64,000 bases of DNA from Echinococcus granulosus (Eukaryota; Platyhelminthes; Cestoda; Cyclophyllidea; Taeniidae), in NCBI RefSeq assembly GCF_000524195.1, contig NW_020170431.1, forward strand, positions 134,738 through 198,737. Direction: 5' to 3'. Within the stretch, counting starts at the first letter, position 1. Each line of letters opens with the position of its first letter. The translations under genes and the position numbers were made by a program. Positions 50,886-63,978 of this stretch are shown piece by piece. The notes below the pieces were generated by a model, which made no database searches, was not told the DNA's origin, and saw nothing but the letters and a program-made list of their open reading frames with translations.

Positions 50886-51584
50886 ATACGCGGAGTCGAA
50901 ATTAACAGGAATCCAAACTGATTTCCACTACTGGGTGATAAACCTTAACAAGGCGGAAGAAGCACACGCGCTACCAATGGGTAAACCGGTAACGAAACCT
51001 ACGTAATTTCCAGTATGTCATCTACCTTTGGTAGCTATACCAATTTTATATTTTGCAGGTAGCTATTAACAGCTGGAGCGACGCTAGTCATAAACTATCT
51101 GGGAAATTTTCCTTTTGAAGCGCCTATTGTACCTGTATGAAGATACCGATACAGGGAACCCGTGATACTTTCTCCACTATTTTACCAGCTGGGAAGATCT
51201 TAGATAGATATGTGGCTGGTCAGACCTGAAATAAGTACATATTGGTAAGAAGGATTGGAAGCGGAATCCTATTCCCATATAATGTGTTAAATCCCGCCCC
51301 CTCTTACATAAATCTGCTTTTAGGCGAGTGTTTCTACAACTACCTGTGGACACGGCCGACGGTAGACACATTCCCTCGTCCCCAAATTCATTTTCCCTTT
51401 AGGGCGGAACTGCAGATGAAGTTGAATTGCAAGAGGAATTGGTGACTTTGCTGTCAAGCATCTCTTCACCTGCAATGACATTTAGTGGCTGGCACAATTG
51501 GATGACAGGCACTTTCCTACAGCACTAATTACGTGGTGATGATTTACGTGGGAGGTTAACCAAGAGATATGTAATACTTTTGTT

Positions 51585-51745
51585 GTTTGTCTAACTCTCG
51601 GTTTTGGTAAAGGGCACTTTGTGTCTTGGCCTACAGGCCATACCAGTAGTCTCAAGCCCTACTGCATGTTGAATATCCATGTTCCGCCCTGGTATTACGC
51701 CTTCTTTCGTCTCCAGAGAAGTCTCAGGAAGCTCCAACAGCTTTC
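51585..51745 (+). repeat. Dispersed repeat family R1, copy 5
   Basis: A shorter copy lacking the CTGGGTGGGC block. It has CCATACCAGTAGTCTCAAGC, then GCCCTGGTATTACGCCTTC, then CGTCTCCAGAGAAGTCTCAG. Confidence 0.7.
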
Positions 51746-52184
51746 ATTGTCGACTCACTGTCGGTATTAGGATGATGCTTTGATCGTGAAGACGAATGTT
51801 TATATTAAATGGCACTATTCCCCCAAAACCGCCTAGACCAAAATTAATCTAATTAAAAGAGGTAGGTTCCAACAACTATAGTAAATGCGGATTTCAGTGA
51901 AATCTTAAACAATTTCTTATATAAGGGCCTTATTGAAAATCCGGCATAGACGCCAAACGCATCTCATTACCGTCAGAACTTAGTTGTTTGTATTAAAAAT
52001 GCACTGGAATATAAATTAAAACATAATAATAACAAATCTTCTTTAATTGCACATCAAATTGTGAGGGACATAATGATTTTTGCAGGCAGAACTTCCATTC
52101 AGTGGCATGTGCCCCGGGACAAGATGGTACCCTCTCAACTTTCCTGTATGCGAGTGGCATATTGTCATGTTTGAGTTCTTTGTT

Positions 52185-52320
52185 CAACTCATCATTTGGC
52201 TTTCTAGGGCACTCAAGACGCTGTCTTTGTACAACCATATAGCGACATCTCCTATGGACCATGTCAGTAGCCCCCATACATTTACTACGTCAGCAGTACA
52301 GATTCCTTCTTATGCAACAC
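52185..52320 (+). repeat. Dispersed repeat family R1, copy 6 (diverged)
   Basis: Recognised from GACCATGTCAGTAGCCCC in the expected position; the rest is strongly diverged. Confidence 0.5.
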
Positions 52321-52324
52321 GATA

Positions 52325-52500
52325 GTTGTTTGCTTGATTCGGTCTTAGTATGGGGGGCATTTAGGATCTCTATCATTGTAAACTTGGAGTGTGGGCTGAC
52401 GTTTGGGCCACGTCAGTAGCTCTAAGCCCTACTGTATGTCAAATATGTACACTCTGTTGAAATATTATGCCTTCTACCACCTTCAGAGAAGTCTTGGAGC
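52325..52500 (+). repeat. Dispersed repeat family R1, copy 7
   Basis: Blocks GCCACGTCAGTAGCTCTAAG, CCCTACTGTATGTCAAATAT, ATTATGCCTTCTACCACCTT and CAGAGAAGTCTTGG match copies 4 and 5. It follows copy 6 almost directly. Confidence 0.65.
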
Positions 52501-54758
52501 CCTAAATTCACGTCTTCTATTCGGGAAGAGCTCCAGGCGCTGCCATATGATTTCTTCCATAATAATTTAGTTTTTTGTAAGTTTAGGAAAGCTGTGTGCG
52601 AGTTGAGGTGGGAACCAAAGACATCCAAAAACTTAAGCTCTTTGTAAATACACTTTCAATTTACAAGATAATAATCATCCAAGCAAAATGCATCACTACT
52701 CACTTCAATGCCCGAGTAGCAAAAAGGGTTCTCGTTTCATAAAACTTACTTCTTAGATAGTCAGCTATAATGGATTATTTTGTCAAAAGCGCGCAATGAA
52801 TTATATGCACTTTCTTGGCATTAAACGGTGAAATAAAGACGAATTTTCTGGCAAGCGCTTTGCATTTCACGCAAGTCAAAGCAAAATAGGTGGCAACAGA
52901 AACCATTTTTTGTGATTTACTTACGAATACTGGCATTTTTTGCATACTTTTGTATTTATCTAAATATTTATGTCATCTAAGAGACTTACCCAAAATCAGA
53001 GGGCAGCGTGAGAACACATTCTGGCTACTTTTTAAATTAAATGTTTTTGTCTGATTTATCGAAACTTTTCATGGTTTTTAAAAAGCCTTGTGTCCGTATG
53101 TTTCAAGGTTGAATGTTTGTTCTGCTTTACCACAACAATACCGCAACACACGAATTCTGGTTGTAAAAATATTTACTAAATTTGGCGAAAATCCGATCTT
53201 GTTGTGTTATTGAAGTCTCAGCCAGACTTTACTATTTGAGGTAGTTTTCTCCTGTTCTGCACAACTGTCTTGACACTAAGTTGTGCAAGCAGCGCAATGA
53301 AATTTATCGACTTCTTATGTGCCTCTTAAGTCCATTAACCATGTCCAGATCCAAATTGTCGAAGCCCATGTTTTTCCGGCCTTTTTTGTTGCTCGGCTAC
53401 TTATTTAACCCGAACTTTTCCCTGAACCTAGCCAACGGTGCTCTATTTGTATGTTGTCCTAACTCTCTTTTTGAATACTTAGTACAAATCCCTAGGTCCT
53501 TATTGCCCGTTCATTGTTTCACATTTGTGACAAATAGTAATCGCTTTCCAAAAACAAATGATGTGTTTCTAAAATGGGTCTCGGTTCCCTTTTGATGCAC
53601 TGTTATCTTATGTTTGATTTCACTTTTGTTTAATATTTATCGTTGAACAAAACTTCAATAAGTAGAATACGATTACGTAAACCCTCTTTTTGTTAAATTG
53701 TTTGGCTTGCCTTGCTTATAGCCTCTTACTTATTTCAAGGCAATCCTGTTCTTATTATCTGATATTTTATATGTTTAAAGTCTACCGTTTTGGAAATTAT
53801 CCCCTTCCCACATCTGGGAAAAAGACCGCTGGCAATTTTAACTACGTTTATTTTACTGCAATATTTTGGTTCCAGTAGCCAACAGCGTTGAATTGTATGC
53901 CCATATTTATTACAGCAGCTATTTTTGTGGGAATTTTGCTGTCACTAAAAAAATGCACCCTCTGCAACAAAATGGGCATTTATTTTTGCCCACTTCATAG
54001 ATTTTCAAGGACTAAATTCCTTACTAATGACGTATTTTCTACTATTTTCAGGATAATTTGATCACCTTCTCTCATTTCGTGTGATGGCAATGTCAAGTAA
54101 GCCACGCACTGCCTGATTACTATCTGGATATTCTGCTTCGCCTACTATAATATTCATTTTTTGCTGGGTAGTAGGCATAATATGCACAGATTATTTCGCC
54201 TGTGTGAGGGAGGCTGGGGCAGAGAGGTCCGGGAACAGGGAGTTGATTTGCCCGAGCAGCTGTTCTTGATGCTCCTTTTTTGTGCATGTAATCTTGTCTA
54301 GAAACACGAACACCATTTTCCTATCCGGTTTATCGCACTAAAATGTATTCTAGCCCTTTATCCGTTGACTATCGATAGGCTTTGGGTCTTTAGTCTATTC
54401 ACAGGCTTGAAAATCTTGCTATTTTTTGACCAAGGTATTTGTCCTTCCCTTTTGCTTAAGGTCTAGATTCCAAAATTAACTACTTTGCTCCGGATTGATC
54501 GTTCTGTAGGTTGCTGAAAAATTTTAATTGTAAATTTGGTACCCTATTTCGTAATTTATTTCTCATGACGTTACTGGCATCCTAATGAGTCCCATTTTTT
54601 GTCTTTTTTTCGTTACAAAAACAGTTAAGGTCCTACAGCAAATAGAAAATATTGTTACGTTCCCACCTCAAACCATAAATCCACTGTTACCGAGGGAATA
54701 TACGAAAGAGACTTTTTTAAGTAAATAATCAAACCAGGTAAGAGACGTTTAAACTTAC

Positions 54759-54991
54759 GGAATGTTGACACCAACCCGGTTGAAGCATCCACTCTTGATT
54801 AAGATCCCCAGAAAGGGATCCACTGACAGGCAACACAACTGTTTGTTATCACCAGCCAATTGCTTGCCACCGTCCACTCCCATCAGCTTATCTTGGCCAA
54901 TAAGCATGCGGCTAGCCTCTGAGTGGTTCGTCGCGTGCACGCTATCCCAGCACTCCTTAAATCTCTTCAAGGTTTCATTCGCCTTCCACAT
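54759..54991 (-). CDS. Possible first coding exon of an unrecognised minus-strand gene
   Basis: From ATG 54991 an open frame of 77 codons ends at a strong donor (ATTCC-GTAAGT at 54758). The translation looks protein-like (RFKECWDSVHATNHSEA, then SVDPFLGILIKSGCF) and has no family resemblance I know. No following exon was found to the left, where repeats begin. The plus-strand gene starts 28 bp away in the opposite direction, so either the pair is divergent or this is an antisense shadow. Confidence 0.25.
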
Positions 54992-55018
54992 CTCTCCCCC
55001 TCCGCGCACTTGTCCATG

Positions 55019-58000
55019 TCATCCTTGAATTGTTTTAAACCCTCACTTGTTGGTACCCTGCCCCATAAGGTGCTTGAAGGCAGCACACGATTTGGTGAGA
55101 ATTCGGACTCAGAAGGTGAGGACTATGAGGCTTCCACGGTGCGTGATCACGTCTCCTGCACCGACGACGGCTGTTCGCTACAGAGCAGAAGCCGTTTTCA
55201 GGGCCTTCGGAGTGAGTCTCCACGTCCGGAGTCGAATGTCCTTGTCCGAACCCTCAAAACAGCCTCCCTTTCGGGGCGTAATCCGTCAAAATTAAAAGAG
55301 TCTGGCGTTTCTAATCCCTCTCCAATGCTTAGCTGCATGAAAAGCCACTTTCGCAAAGGTGATACACCAGATTCCAAGAGGAAAGCGAAGACAAAACACA
55401 CAGAGGTTAAGTATGACAGCTATGACAGTGTTGACTTGCAACCACCGGTGGAGAACGCAAACAGCAATCTTAGTTGCCTTGTCAGGAGCCATTCAGACTC
55501 AACTTGCTTAACTGCTAAGGCGGGTAAACCGCCAGATGAAGCAGTAGTTGATTCAAAGAGCCCATTACCATCGGACTCTCAGTTAGACGTTTTGATTACT
55601 GCCTCGGCAATACGGAGTGGGGAAGGATCTAATTCCAGTGCTCCGAGGAGCACAGTCTACTCTCCTGTTTATCCCAATCCACCTATACCCAGTTTTGGAT
55701 ATGTACCATCAAGTCCTTACATAGCCTATGAGGGCTACTTCGGCTCTACTCAAATGGGTGGATTTATGGGAGTTATGACACCTCCGAGCTACTGCACACC
55801 AAACATGAGTCTGGGGGACGTAGGTTACCAGGGCCTGGCCTATCCATCTCCGCAGATGAGTTCCTACTCTCTCCTCTTTCAGTGTCCCCATCCCTACACA
55901 GATCCATTCCAACAGCGACCCTGCTCACTGGAAAGTTGTAATGTCAACGGTAGGTGCAATACTTTAAGTCTCCCTCTCTATCTCGCCTAGTCCTCACATA
56001 TCGGAGTTATTTACTGCATTGGTGAGACCGTCCGCTTGCGATTCGAGTTCCATCCCGATAAATCATTTTTCTGTCATTTTTCTTGTGCACAAAATTGCCC
56101 CCCAATGTATGTGTATCACGCAATAGTCCGTCTCTATGCCCAGCCTTAGGATGTGATACGATTTATCTCTAAATTTGATGGGTCTTTTTCATTTGAACTG
56201 CTTCCAGTAGCCGTGCAGCTCCAGAAGTGTCTTCTCCTCCTCTCCGGCCACTGCCTGAAGATTGAGTTTGGCTTTTTATTCTTGTGAAAATATGCTTGAA
56301 AAGTCTACTTTATCTGCTTAATTGACCAAATCTATGGTTGTAGAGGGCTCTACCGCTAGGTAGTTGGTTGAAGGACTTCAGTTCCAACCGATTGTTGCAC
56401 GAATCCCTCTCCCTTCAATGACCCCACTTTAAGCACTTCCAAATGCCCAAATTCCTAGGTCAGTTTTTCATGCCAGGAAAGAAATGAAGNNNNNNNNNNN
56501 NNNNNNNNNNNNNNNNNNNNNNNNNNNNNNNNNNNNNNNNNNNNNNNNNNNNNNNNNNNNNNNNNNNNNNNNNNNNNNNNNNNNNNNNNGCCTCCAAAAA
56601 GTGTACTAATTTCTGCTTAGTGCAATTTTTCAACCATTGTGGATGGGCATGTACTTTTCCATGGTGTTCACCCACACCGAGGCCAGGAAGGATCGTCCTC
56701 TTTTTTTCGGGGTGGGGGGGATGGAACTTTTGGCCTGTTTTTATACTCTGCATAAAATATGATTGGTAAATTTTTTTTCACTTTTTATTTGATTATTTTA
56801 CTTTTTTTGCCTGGCAATTTGTACCCGCCTCCCCTTCGATATGCCCGACTACTTTAATACCGTGGAGGAACTGTGCGATTCAGGGAAAGCTTCTTACTCT
56901 ACTATTCATCCCAAGTGTCCAAGTAGGGTGCTTTTAATTCCTTGCCCACTTTGAGTATATCCCCACTGCTTGATAATGGAAGTACACACACCGAAATTTA
57001 TGACACCCGACTACGTCTATCCATGGCGGAGGTCTCACTTCTGGCGTCAACACCCACCTCTAAATAGCTTTGTTTAAGCAAACCTCTAATACGCCTCTGT
57101 CTGAAGATGAAATTATTGTGGAGGTCTTAGAAACTGTCTGAATGCTACTGGGATTGATGAACAGACCTCCTTACCTCAAAGTTGATCAGTAGAAATGATG
57201 TTTCCCTCCCAGCAGATGATTTGATAACTTCAGTGACTTTTGAAAGGTGTCTCATTTAAATAACTTAAAATTGTTTTCGTTTTCTCCTTACGATAAGTTA
57301 TTTTAATTTGATTTGTGCTTGACTGAAGTATGATGTCAACTGGATCACTTGAAGTGGTGATCTGAAACTTTCGGTACTTGCCTTCTTCCATCCTACCTCT
57401 TCCGATTTATGTATGACTTTGTCAGTTGTCAGTACATATTCTCTCGTCTAACTGTAGATCTGGAGTGAATCATGGTACTACCTTCTTGAAGTTGATCGGG
57501 TCGGGTCATCCAGTTGCGTGTTATCGATACCCCCGACCCCCCCACCTCCCCGGGGTGGTGAATGGCGCTTGTATTTGGGGCAGTCCCCAGCTGTTGCGAG
57601 GCTAGCAGTTGTTGCCACCATTTATAGTGCGTCCATCGAAACCATGTGACTTCCTCATGCCTATTCAGCAATTTTGCAAACCAAAAAAAGAAGTAAAAAG
57701 GAAGCTTTGCTCTTTGGGTATAAGGTATCTGCTCCATTTAGCGTCGCCAGACAGGCTGCATTCCACATCGTCTTGAGTGGGTGTTCACACTCAGGAGGGT
57801 GGTACGTGTTACCCGTAGGGAAAAAAATCTCATTTTTCGGAGTCACCTCATCTTGTGATTAATTCCCATTCATCCCTACCTAAATAAGGTAGTTCACTTG
57901 TAGTCACCACTGATCCCCGCCTCTTCTTCCATCCCACGAAAAAAGGTGGTTATCCTACGAGAGGTAATTTTTTTTGCTAGGCTCTCGTTTCGTGCATAAG

Positions 58001-60474
58001 CCAGCTACACTGTCAATACAGTTGCCTGCATTATCCGCCATTCCTCCTCCTCCTCCTCCTTCCTTCCCACCCGTGTTTCATCCCCAAATCTCCTTCAAGC
58101 GTAAGTCAGCTGGCAACACGACCATAATGCGTCCTGAAATCGGTGAAGTTACCTTGACATAAGCGGTGCTATAAATTTCAGGCTTTTCATTACCTTCTAT
58201 CCCAATTCTATTCATTTCAAAAGCGCTTTTTGCCTTTCTAATAACAATATCACTTCTGTTTGACGCAACGTCAACACTTCCGCCACCTTTGGCACAAATT
58301 AATGATCCATGATATGTGTGTATGCGTGCGTGTATATGGATCAAGTCACAGGCCTCGAAACAGTTGTTACTTGTGGTCTCACAGTTTGCTCTATGCAGCA
58401 ACTTTCACAAAGATGAAGGTGAATTCAAAAATTCTTCTACACTTCACTTAGTCTTTGAAGTGTCACGTTAATTTTACCTGACCCACGGCCACGGCTTTTT
58501 CCGGCTTGAACCTGATTGGCTCTCAATTCCCGAAACTATTTGATCATGGTGATTGGCAACTTTTTTCCTTGCCCTCTTGCCATCCAATTATTTAACGATA
58601 TTTATTCCCAGGAATAAAATGGAATTTAGGTCATTTGTTTCCCTCTCTCCCCATCTCCCTTACAGGAGGACAAATTTTTGGCCTTGTCCTGTCATTCTCC
58701 GTACAAATTTTCCGTCGACTGCTTCACTAGGCCCAGTCTAAACTATTCCCCGATTTCGGCAAATGTAAAAGGCCACCACTTTATAGGCTTGCGTAATAGT
58801 AAAATTAACTTAATTTTCGTGTCCACTTTCTTGTTTAATGTACAGGTTAGCTTAAACAAACGGTGGGGATACCGGAAAGGCGGGAATCTGCTCGCACACC
58901 CATCCCCCTCTCCTCAATTAACTTTGCCTCCCATCTTAGCTTAAATTTGGAAGAAAATATTTGATTCTTTTTATTTTTTTAAGAAGTTTATTCATTTCTC
59001 CCCAGTTTTTTTTATTCCTATATGGTAAGTCAAATGACCCTTGACGAGCCTGTTTAATGGTGGATGATTGATAGCTCGAGGCTTGGGGGATTAATTTCAT
59101 TGGTAATTTTTTTTTCTCAATTTCATAACCTAGGCACCTTTTAAACCGCGACTTTTTCCTCCTCTGTTGCCTAGAGGCGTAGAGGGTAGCCCATACAAAG
59201 TTGTGCAACACAGTACGTAGCATTACGGTGAGGTGGTATTCACACCTTAGTGTTCTCTCTACCGCCACATCTCATGCCAAAACTGTCACTGCTTCCATGA
59301 GTTGTGGTTCTATTCCACCACGCCCACGTGCGGAGTGTGTGTGGCCTGTCCTCGGCTGTGTGAAAGAACAGGGCGCTGACTTTGAGTTGGTTGAAACGTG
59401 TCCCACCCTGTGCCGATCGGTTTTGAACTCTTAGGTCACCAAGGCCACGCGGCGCTTGACTGCCCCGTTTTTTCTAGGGTCATTTCGCAAACTGCACTCT
59501 GCTTGTGTCCACCTCCTTCCTCCTCTTGTGGATTGTTTACTTCCCAAAAGCTCACCTTTTGAACCGATTTATGCTTTGCGGATTTGGCCTCGGGCTCATG
59601 ACACACTTCCGTCCACGAAGGGTAGTGGCTTCATCAGTGTGCAATTCCTCCCAACTTCTGGTTTCAAGAAGTAGTATTGACCCGCCTCACACCTCCACAA
59701 AATTCGTATGCGTCGCCTGCCTGTTGGATTTTCCTCCTCCAACATTCCCCACCGAAGGGCACATCAAGCTACCTATTGCAAGTCGGTGAAAATCAATCTG
59801 AAAGGCAAACAGCCGTTCATCGTCCACCGTTTTTTAACCAAGGGCAGAACATTCGGAAATCATGCATCATTTTTTCGTGTCACTAAAAGCTACTAAAATT
59901 GAGCTAGAAAAACCCACATTAACTAAGACAGGAAGTTGAAAAGTAGTTTACGACTTACAAAGACATTTGAAGAGTTTGCTCCAGTATGGAGCTAGCCGGA
60001 GGAGACTAAGTCATCAAATTATCACTTTTAGGAGGACCACTTCCACACGCAACAGGACCTCGACAGGGTCTTAACAACTCCTACCATTCTGCCCACATTT
60101 CCGCCTCCCCCATGCCTCCCGTGATTTGCGCCTCGAACTATCCCCGACAGAATCACTCCACCTCCTATCAGACACCGATATCCTCTGAGGAGCGGGCCCC
60201 TGCGGCTCCAATTCCAGCTCGACGACAGTTTAGCAATCACCACTATCATCTACCTCCCAATCCGCCTCTTCAAAGGCTTCGTTCTCCACCGCCACCATCA
60301 CAACACCAACAACAACAACAACCGTTTCCACCGTTACCAATGCATCAGTCTCAATCTCATTTCACTATCCAAATGCCTTCCAGTCGAGGCACTGCCTTCA
60401 AGAAGTTGAACAACACTGCCGCACCCCCTCCCTATGACTCACTCAGATCTGTTATCGGTAATCCAGCCAATCAG
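55019..60474 (+). CDS. Unrecognised proline- and serine-rich protein, partial
   Basis: Two exons join in phase: 55019-55949 and 60032-60474, with good GT/AG borders and a 4.1 kb intron that contains the assembly gap. A further donor (CAG-GTAAGC) at 60475 shows that more exons should follow. The 458 visible residues are predicted disordered. The first part is acidic and serine-rich (ENSDSEGEDYEAS). A tyrosine/proline-rich stretch follows (YSPVYPNPPIPSFGYVPSS). The second exon is proline/glutamine-rich with a run of five glutamines from a CAA repeat at 60303-60322, and ends near PPPYDSLRSVIGNPANQ. PPPY is a possible WW-domain ligand; this is inference from the motif alone. The start is uncertain because the frame is open upstream to 54923. 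No folded domain was seen, and the family is unknown. Confidence 0.6.
56490..56589. other. Assembly gap (100 N)
   Basis: Exactly 100 N, the usual placeholder for a gap of unknown length. The frame crossing it at 56460-56753 is meaningless. Confidence 1.
58041..58060 (+). repeat. TCC microsatellite
   Basis: About six TCC units in the intron of the proline-rich gene. The rest of 56590-60031 shows only pyrimidine-rich, T- and C-rich sequence with no supported exon. Confidence 0.7.
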
Positions 60475-63400
60475 GTAAGCACAGTTTTGTCCAGACATTT
60501 GATTGGCTGGAAGCGCATTTTGCTCCCACATTTTTAGGGATATATCTTGGTGATTTTTGGAATCTTCTGACCACTAAAACACCGAACCATCCACTTCAAC
60601 TTATTCCCTAGTATCCTAATCCTAGCAGTTGTAGGGCGGAACTTTCAGATTCCGCGTAAAATTTTACTGTACCCGCAATAGAACGCTACCATACAAAGGC
60701 GATGTTTGAATTTCCTATCTTTTCACATTTTTCATACTTTTTGATGCATATGTCCTTTTACACGATCACTTGACCAACAGAGTACTTTTAGACTCACGTC
60801 TCCAATTCCTCCACACCCACACACCGTTAGACCTTTTCGTCTCCGAGTTGAAACAAGTTGTTGCTTGTCGATCGCACTCGTCAAATAGGTGAGATTGTAT
60901 TAGTTTAAATACAAAAGCTGTGAAAAGAATTCTTGTGGTTGTGTCGATTGATGCCAAGGTACATGGAGACACCTAGTTGCTGTGACACTCCTCCTTTCAA
61001 ATGTAAGGAAGTGCAATGAATTTACTGCGTAGAACTAAAATCTAAATTCTCATGAAGAAGAATGGTTATTTGAAGTTCAAGTAATTTGTACTTCTGTGAT
61101 TCACAATCCACAATTTGAAGATAGATAGCTTTTCGGCTCCAAAATCTGGGGGGTGAGCTAATTCCGATCTTCTTTATCTCCCCTTCGGCGCCACTTCTCG
61201 CGTTGCGATCACCAACGCAACGTACACCCAATTAAATGTCTCTGGCCTTACGATGGTACAGGAAATTGTGCCTAAAGAAGGTGGATTCTATTGCCCTTGA
61301 TTTCTAGCTGAGGACGAATGGAAGGTGACCATCATTGTCCGTGATCAAGGTGGAGCTATTAATGCATCATTTCCAGGGCTAGCATGCGGCGACCTGTTTG
61401 TTGTAACTGCTTGGCCTTAGTTTTCTTTTTGGGTAGATGTAAAAGTTAAGCGCTTATTTAACTTCATGACTCGTTGAAAAAAGTTAAGATTCTTCTACAA
61501 GCACCAAGGCCCCGATCGGTGTCATTTGGCTCGCAACTTGGTGCCCAATCGGCATTGGAGACATTGAGACTTGAACATTTACGTGTTACTCAAGCTTCTA
61601 AGTGCCTGTCTGTGTATGTGTGCGAAAACATTCGTGACGTGTCGTTTTGTTTAAGTGGATGGATCACTTATGTCAATTGCACTAACCTGGCTTGGTGTTT
61701 GGTTTTCTCTCTCCTACTCAGACGTTCTTCACTGTACACATCTGCTTAAAGAGTTTAAAGGAGGGCTTTTATACAATCAAAGAAAAGGATATTCAACAAG
61801 GCTTATGGCTAGTTCATTATAACATAAACCACTAACGTCACATATATGTGACATGCGTGCATTATCAGTTTATTATAACTGATTGCGTTCAGTCGTGTTG
61901 ACTGAGTTTAAAGCAAAACACTACATGAATTATTGGCAGTTGACCCTGTCAAAAGAAGTAATGACAACCGGTGATTTGCTCAAAGTATCAAACGATTTAA
62001 CCACATTCTTATCGCCCTCCGAACCTCGATGACATTGACCTTCACGTTGATTGGCTTTCTTGGACAGTTGCCTTTTATGAAGCCTAATGTCTTACCAGTG
62101 TAAGTAGGCTCATAATTTGATCCACTTTGAGTGGTTCGACTCAGCTATGGTGAAGTAGCGTAGTTATTCCTTCACTCTCTCTCAAGTTTTCAAAAGGCTA
62201 TTTGTTTGATTAGTATGGGGGACTGTAAATCATCACTTGTGTTGTACCGCCAGTTTCTGACATCCGTTGTATATTACCAGAATCGCTGAGTGCTTTGGCT
62301 AACAGTCAAAAAGGCTGAACATGCTGAACGGAGGAAACTTTGCTCAGAAAGTAAGTGTTTTTTTTGCTTAACACTGGCTCATTAAACCACTGGTCAGTCG
62401 TTTGCATAAAACGGTTGAAAGTTTGCGCCTTACATTGCTAGTCAACCGAGACCCGAGAAAGATTTTCGGTAGGGGATGAAACTGACATTTGTCCTAAACT
62501 TTAGCCCTACAATTTGTCCAAATTTACGACCCCAAGACTTAAATGTATCAATTGTGTTTGATGAGGATCAAGTGGTGGTAGCTGTGGAGCAGACCAGGCA
62601 CCCTTGCAGTTGATAGGCAGTAGGATTGTTTGTTAACTGGCGTGGGAGGAGAAATGGCCTTTGTACTGCATCATTTGTTAGATGAACGAACTTTTTATGG
62701 ATTATTTCCAAATACCTTGCTTGCTACCTCAGATGGACACCTGTTTTGTGTGTTCGTGTGGTATTCACTTACTGAAACCCAAACAACCATGACTGAGGTC
62801 CGTCTACTCGACTTACTTCCACATGCACACACACACTCACTGAGTCGGAAGAAAGTCCTCCTCGCGAAGGCCAGGCCAAGACCTCATCCCATTGCTAACC
62901 TGACCTGTAAGACGATTTGTACTTTAGGCCGGATTGGAAGGGGCTACCGCCTCACCCTCACCTTTTGTGTTCCCTGACCCCTTCCCGCCAGACAATCACG
63001 CGGACGATTGAGAAACAGAATTGTGGTAAAAATGAATGCTTCTATGGCTGGGTTTGGGTATTTCCTCTTATTTGGGAAGGAAGTCATTTGTCATTTGATG
63101 TGTACAAGTCAAATTGATTAATGTGTGGTTTAACTGTGGGTCCTTCTAATCAAGTCTGTCATAAGGAAGGTTATTAATGTATCGGAGTAGGGCGGGGGGG
63201 TTGTCAGCACACCATCCAGTTGATTAATACCACAATGTGCCTCTCAAATTAGCCTCGCTTCTTCTCCCTTAAATAATCCAAAATGTCGGCAGCATTTGCC
63301 ATGGAGACGGTTCGTCCAAAGCGATTGGCGACCCAACGATACTCACATTGTCCCACTTACTGTCAAGAATGAAGGAGGCAAAGGGAGAGACCGGGCTTCG

Positions 63401-63905
63401 GTGGTATACAAGATAACTGAAGCTGATCCTCCTCTCTCTCCCCTCTCTTTCTTAAATTTTCTAAGCCCCTGATACACTTACATGCACTTTCCCACTCTAA
63501 AGTGTTTGCCTTCTTCCTTCCTCCCTTTTTTGTGCTTTCGTCTGAGCGCAAACGTGTTTGCAGTGTCAAATTACTACGTCTTGTGGCTGATTTGCGGAAC
63601 ATGCTTATTTTGATTATGGCGATGGCTTAATGGCCTCCATTAGAATGGTCGTTAAAACCTGCGGCTGTATAATGATTCACTCCGGCAATCTTGCCGTCTA
63701 TTTTAAAAGACGTTTAAGGGGAAATGCATTCCTTTTTTTCCTCCTCCGTTTTGGAAATCTGTTATTACCCCTTTCAAATGAATTTTTGGAATTGAAAAAG
63801 AAGGCAAAATTAGCTTTTGAAACACTTAGGTGAACTTTGACCCAGAAGTGCTCTCATTGGTGCGGCACTGGTGGCGCCTAGCAGCTTGGATTTTGTTGTT
63901 ACGAA
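60475..63905. other. Right-hand noncoding stretch
   Basis: About 3.4 kb, probably intron of the proline-rich gene plus intergenic sequence. I could not place the next exon. It carries palindrome site 5 at 61834 and scattered short CA and G runs (for example G7 at 63194-63200). Open frames at 61474-61749 and 62630-62977 lack splice context and resemblance. Confidence 0.4.
61834..61852. repeat. GTCAC palindrome, site 5
   Basis: ACGTCACATATATGTGACA, a core perfect palindrome GTCACATATATGTGAC. It is followed at 61864-61883 by a second palindrome, ATCAGTT...AACTGAT. Confidence 0.75.
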
Positions 63906-63978
63906 ATGGACAAATCAGACGGCACTCCTATATCCATTATTGGAGGGAGTTCGTCTACAATCCTTCAACTAGTTTGTG
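63906..63978 (+). CDS. Possible first exon of a gene running off the right edge
   Basis: ATG at 63906, 24 codons (MDKSDGTPISIIGGSSSTIL...) and then a consensus donor (TGTG-GTGAGT) at 63979. It is too short to assign. It could also be an internal exon of the upstream proline-rich gene. Confidence 0.3.

Larger units (their letters stand above)
49630..54754. other. Repeat-rich interval upstream of SETDB1
   Basis: About 5.1 kb with no supported exon. From 50087 to about 52500 it is packed with one R2 copy and five R1 copies, all in the same orientation. 52500-54750 is AT-rich and shows no coding signal: the frames at 53281-53595 and 53690-53878 are hydrophobic, low-complexity translations of T-rich DNA. 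No tRNA, rRNA or spliced-leader gene was recognised. Confidence 0.5.

Noticed and set aside
53281..53878. Hydrophobic open frames that look like membrane proteins
   Set aside because: T-rich DNA gives phenylalanine/leucine-rich translations by chance, and no splice or start context was found.
56460..56753. Open frame across the N gap
   Set aside because: It consists partly of unknown bases.
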